Made by a program: the position numbers and the translations under genes. Source: Prolixibacteraceae bacterium (lineage in GTDB: Bacteria; Bacteroidota; Bacteroidia; Bacteroidales; Prolixibacteraceae). Taken from it: a DNA stretch of 10,000 nucleotides. Positions 7,523 to 10,000 of the stretch are shown here, one piece after another (the stretch's first letter is position 1; each line of letters opens with the position of its first letter). Below the pieces are notes generated by a model. It had not been told where the DNA came from, ran no database searches, and saw only the letters and a list, made by a program, of their open reading frames with translations. Where the stretch lies: the NCBI GenBank assembly GCA_017998095.1, contig JAGODU010000145.1, forward strand, positions 1 to 10,000, read 5' to 3'.

Positions 7523-9985
7523 CTATTTTCTTGCTTTTACTACAACTATTGCCTCTCTTAAACCTTCTCCCTTTGCAATCACTTTAATTTCACCTTCTTC
7601 TATTCCATCAGACCTTATTATCACAAGAGCTTTACCGCTAAAAGCTTTTCTTTCTTTTGAGCTGAATGATATAAGATCTGTAGGATCGCCGTTGTCAGTA
7701 GCAAGAATCTCACCCGGTCCTTCAATAATGAATTCTATCTTATTATCGGAATCAGGAACTATTAATCCATCCTTATCTGCTAATTGTACTGTTATGAATG
7801 ACAAGTCTTTACCGTCAGCTTTAATAACACTTCTATCAGCATTTATCTTAAGCATTGCAGGTTTACTGGTCGTCTTTACAATATCTTCAGCCCACTTTTT
7901 ACCATTTTTATATGCAACTGCCCTTAATTCTCCGGGTTCATATTTTATACTATCCCATCTGAGCCTGTATTCAAAAGTACCTTTTTCCTTTTTACCTAAT
8001 AACTTGCCATTTAAAAACAACTCTACTTCATCTCCCGAAGTAAAAACATGCACCGGAGTTATTTCTCCTGTCCTTTCCGGCCAGTTCCAATGAGGTAAAA
8101 TATGTACCATCGGGAAATCAGGCCTCCATTGAGATTGATATAAATAGAACCTGTCTTTTTTAAATCCTGCTAAATCAATAATGCCACAATAAGAACTTCT
8201 TGCTTCATAATATGGAGTTGGCTCTCCGATATGGTCCCAACCTGTCCAGACAAATTCTCCTGCGACAAAAGGGTGCTGATCAATTGTCCTGAAAACCTTA
8301 TCCGCAGTAGATCCAAAATCTACAGCATGTAATTCATAAGATGAAACATGACATAATTTTGAATTACCACCTCTTCCATCTCTGACAGGAGCACTTTCTT
8401 CTGCTGATACAGGAAAAAAGTACTTACCCCTGCTACTAAAAGCTGATGCAGTCTCAGTACTCAATACCATCTTATCGGGAAATTTCTTATGAAAAGAATC
8501 GTACATAGGAGCTGTCCTTATTCTATCAGTGCCTTCAAATTCAGACGATTGCCTAATCCCTTCTCCCTGATAGTTTAATCCAATAACATCAGGAACCTCA
8601 GGGAGTTTCATATCCTGCTTAGCATAATTCATTGCTAGTATCGTAGGCCTAGACGGATCTTCTTCTTTTATAAAATCATATATACGCTTTGCTACTAATG
8701 CCCCTTCTTCTGCTGTATATTGTTCACCAACTTCATTGCCAAAGCTCCAGATAATAACTGAAGGACAATTTCTGTCTCGTCTTATAAAAGCTCTTGTATC
8801 AGGTTCTGACCATTCATTAAATATCAAATGAAAATCATGTGCTGTTTTTTTGCGTTCCCAGGAATCAAAAATTTCATCTATTACCAGAAATCCCATCCTG
8901 TCTGTTAATTGAAGTAATTCAGGAGCAGGCGGATTATGTGACATACGGATTGCATTACATCCCATCTCTCTTAATACTTCAAGCTGACGTTCAGCTGCCC
9001 TGTAATTAAATGCAGTCCCCAGCGATCCAAGATCATGATGTTGGTTAACACCTTGAATTTTAATATGCTCTCCATTTATTATTAATCCTTTATCAGGATT
9101 GTATTCAATCGATCTTATCCCAAATCTTGTTTCATATATATCTTTAACCTCACCTTTATAAACTACCCTTGTTTCTGCCAAATATAGATTTGGTGACTGA
9201 GTTGGGGGAGGACCCCATAATTCAGGGTTCTTTATAAATAGAACCCCATTGACTTTAGTAGTTCCATTTGCAGGAATTGAAGTTTTTATCTTTTTAAATT
9301 TTCCTGACGCTTTCCCTTTTTTAAAACCTTGAGAATCTATAGCATAAATTTCTGTTATTATTTCAACACTTGCATCACTTGCTGAATTGTTATCAAGGTT
9401 TACTTCCAGATTTATTTTTGCAGAAGAAGAAGTAACATCTGAAGTAGTAATATATGTTCCCCACTGAGATACGTGAACTTTATTAGTCTTTGTAAGCCAA
9501 ACATTTCTGTATATTCCTCCTCCGGGATACCAGCGTGCTGAATTATTAGGATTATCAATCCTTATAGAAAGTTGATTTTCTTTTCCAAAATTTAAATAAG
9601 GTGTGAGGTCAAGCCTCCAGGAATTATAACCATATGGCCATCCCCCGATTAGTTTACCATTAAGCCAAACCATGGCATAAGACATGGCTCCGTCAATATC
9701 AAGGAAAATTGATTTACAAGAATCAATTGGATCAATAATAAATTTCTTTCTATACCAGGCAACTCCATTTATCGGTAAGCGCCCCATTCCTCCTCCTACT
9801 TCTGAATTCCAACCTCCCTGAAAAGGACCTTTTATTGCCCAGTCATGAGGTAACCTTATATTTTCCCATCCTGAATCATCGAACTCAGATTGTACAAAAG
9901 GAAAATTACTTCCCGGATTACAATCTGGTCTTTTGTAATGTTTTGAATTATTGTTGATGAAATTATTTGCAGTAGGAAGAATCAA
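7523..9985 (-). CDS. Glycoside hydrolase family 2, beta-galactosidase type; 5' end missing or frameshifted
   Basis: Retaining glycosidase that should remove a non-reducing-end beta-linked sugar, most likely galactose, from oligosaccharides. Residues numbered from the TTG at 9985: jelly-roll sugar-binding domain (about 25-168, LPHDWAIKGPF at 45-55, RWYPGGGIYRNVW at 151-163); Ig-like domain (about 170-292); TIM barrel (about 295-600) with GVNQHHDLG, RMSHNPP (347-353), acid/base Glu418 in WSFGNEVGEQ, nucleophile Glu511 in LSTETAS, and substrate-site aromatics in FVWTGWDHIGEPTPYY (578-593); a DUF4982-like domain (about 638-700, VHVFTSGDEVELFLNGK); and a C-terminal Big/GH2-C5-like domain (about 710-812). 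Both catalytic residues are present. There is no credible start: an in-frame TAA lies at 10000-9998, the only start-like codon is TTG at 9985, the first ATG is at residue 67 inside the domain, and no signal peptide is visible. Relatives usually have a signal peptide and more N-terminal sequence. It ends in TAG, 71 bp before the regulator, and may be co-transcribed with it. The family is sure; beta-galactosidase activity is likely, not proven. Confidence 0.9.
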   Translation of the reverse strand: MILPTANNFINNNSKHYKRPDCNPGSNFPFVQSEFDDSGWENIRLPHDWAIKGPFQGGWNSEVGGGMGRLPINGVAWYRKKFIIDPIDSCKSIFLDIDGAMSYAMVWLNGKLIGGWPYGYNSWRLDLTPYLNFGKENQLSIRIDNPNNSARWYPGGGIYRNVWLTKTNKVHVSQWGTYITTSDVTSSSAKINLEVNLDNNSASDASVEIITEIYAIDSQGFKKGKASGKFKKIKTSIPANGTTKVNGVLFIKNPELWGPPPTQSPNLYLAETRVVYKGEVKDIYETRFGIRSIEYNPDKGLIINGEHIKIQGVNQHHDLGSLGTAFNYRAAERQLEVLREMGCNAIRMSHNPPAPELLQLTDRMGFLVIDEIFDSWERKKTAHDFHLIFNEWSEPDTRAFIRRDRNCPSVIIWSFGNEVGEQYTAEEGALVAKRIYDFIKEEDPSRPTILAMNYAKQDMKLPEVPDVIGLNYQGEGIRQSSEFEGTDRIRTAPMYDSFHKKFPDKMVLSTETASAFSSRGKYFFPVSAEESAPVRDGRGGNSKLCHVSSYELHAVDFGSTADKVFRTIDQHPFVAGEFVWTGWDHIGEPTPYYEARSSYCGIIDLAGFKKDRFYLYQSQWRPDFPMVHILPHWNWPERTGEITPVHVFTSGDEVELFLNGKLLGKKEKGTFEYRLRWDSIKYEPGELRAVAYKNGKKWAEDIVKTTSKPAMLKINADRSVIKADGKDLSFITVQLADKDGLIVPDSDNKIEFIIEGPGEILATDNGDPTDLISFSSKERKAFSGKALVIIRSDGIEEGEIKVIAKGEGLREAIVVVKARK

Positions 9986-10000
9986 TTGCTTAAAAAATTA
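9986..10000 (-). other. In-frame stop and T6 tract interrupting the GH2 reading frame
   Basis: Reading into the GH2 frame on the minus strand, the last 18 bases are TAATTTTTTAAGCAATTG: a stop, then FFKQL, then the conserved ILPT. With one T fewer in the six-T run (9997-9992), the frame would read ATT TTT AAG CAA TTG and be preceded by an NTA codon, which is never a stop, so it would stay open past the window edge. This marks either a real frameshift or an assembly/base-calling indel. A genuine non-ATG start here cannot be excluded. Confidence 0.45.

Noticed and set aside
7692..8093. Plus-strand open frame of 133 codons
   Set aside because: It is antisense to the C-terminal domains of the GH2 enzyme; no motif supports a real product.

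Overview
The window looks like part of a polysaccharide utilization locus (PUL) from an AT-rich member of the Bacteroidota. The evidence is an adjacent SusC-like/SusD-like pair, a one-polypeptide membrane regulator with two-component-type propeller repeats and a Y_Y_Y domain, a family 2 glycoside hydrolase, and A-rich rather than Shine-Dalgarno-rich translation starts. I would guess Bacteroidales or Marinilabiliales, but the sequence does not fix the order or genus.

All four genes lie on the minus strand, so transcription runs from right to left. In that direction the order is: a GH2 beta-galactosidase-type enzyme (7523-9985, 5' end broken or missing at the right edge); a 71-bp gap with a short AT-rich inverted repeat; a 975-residue membrane sensor/regulator (4524-7451); a 486-bp non-coding region (4038-4523); a SusC-like TonB-dependent transporter (840-4037); and, after an 11-bp gap, a SusD-like surface glycan-binding lipoprotein (1-828), whose C-terminal part lies beyond the left edge.

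How the parts probably work together (inference from the families): SusD captures an oligosaccharide at the cell surface, SusC imports it across the outer membrane using TonB energy, and the GH2 enzyme removes a non-reducing-end sugar such as beta-linked galactose. The regulator would sense a glycan in the periplasm and act on DNA through its C-terminal helix-turn-helix, most plausibly at the large gap before susC. The transporter has no N-terminal STN signalling domain, which fits control by the neighbouring regulator rather than by an anti-sigma/ECF-sigma pair.

I see no RNA genes, insertion sequences, CRISPR arrays or phage genes. This is a recognisable PUL and I do not see a clearly new system. 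The points most worth a second look are the broken 5' end of the GH2 gene, the kinase-less architecture of the regulator, and small symmetric or leader-like elements in the gap upstream of susC.
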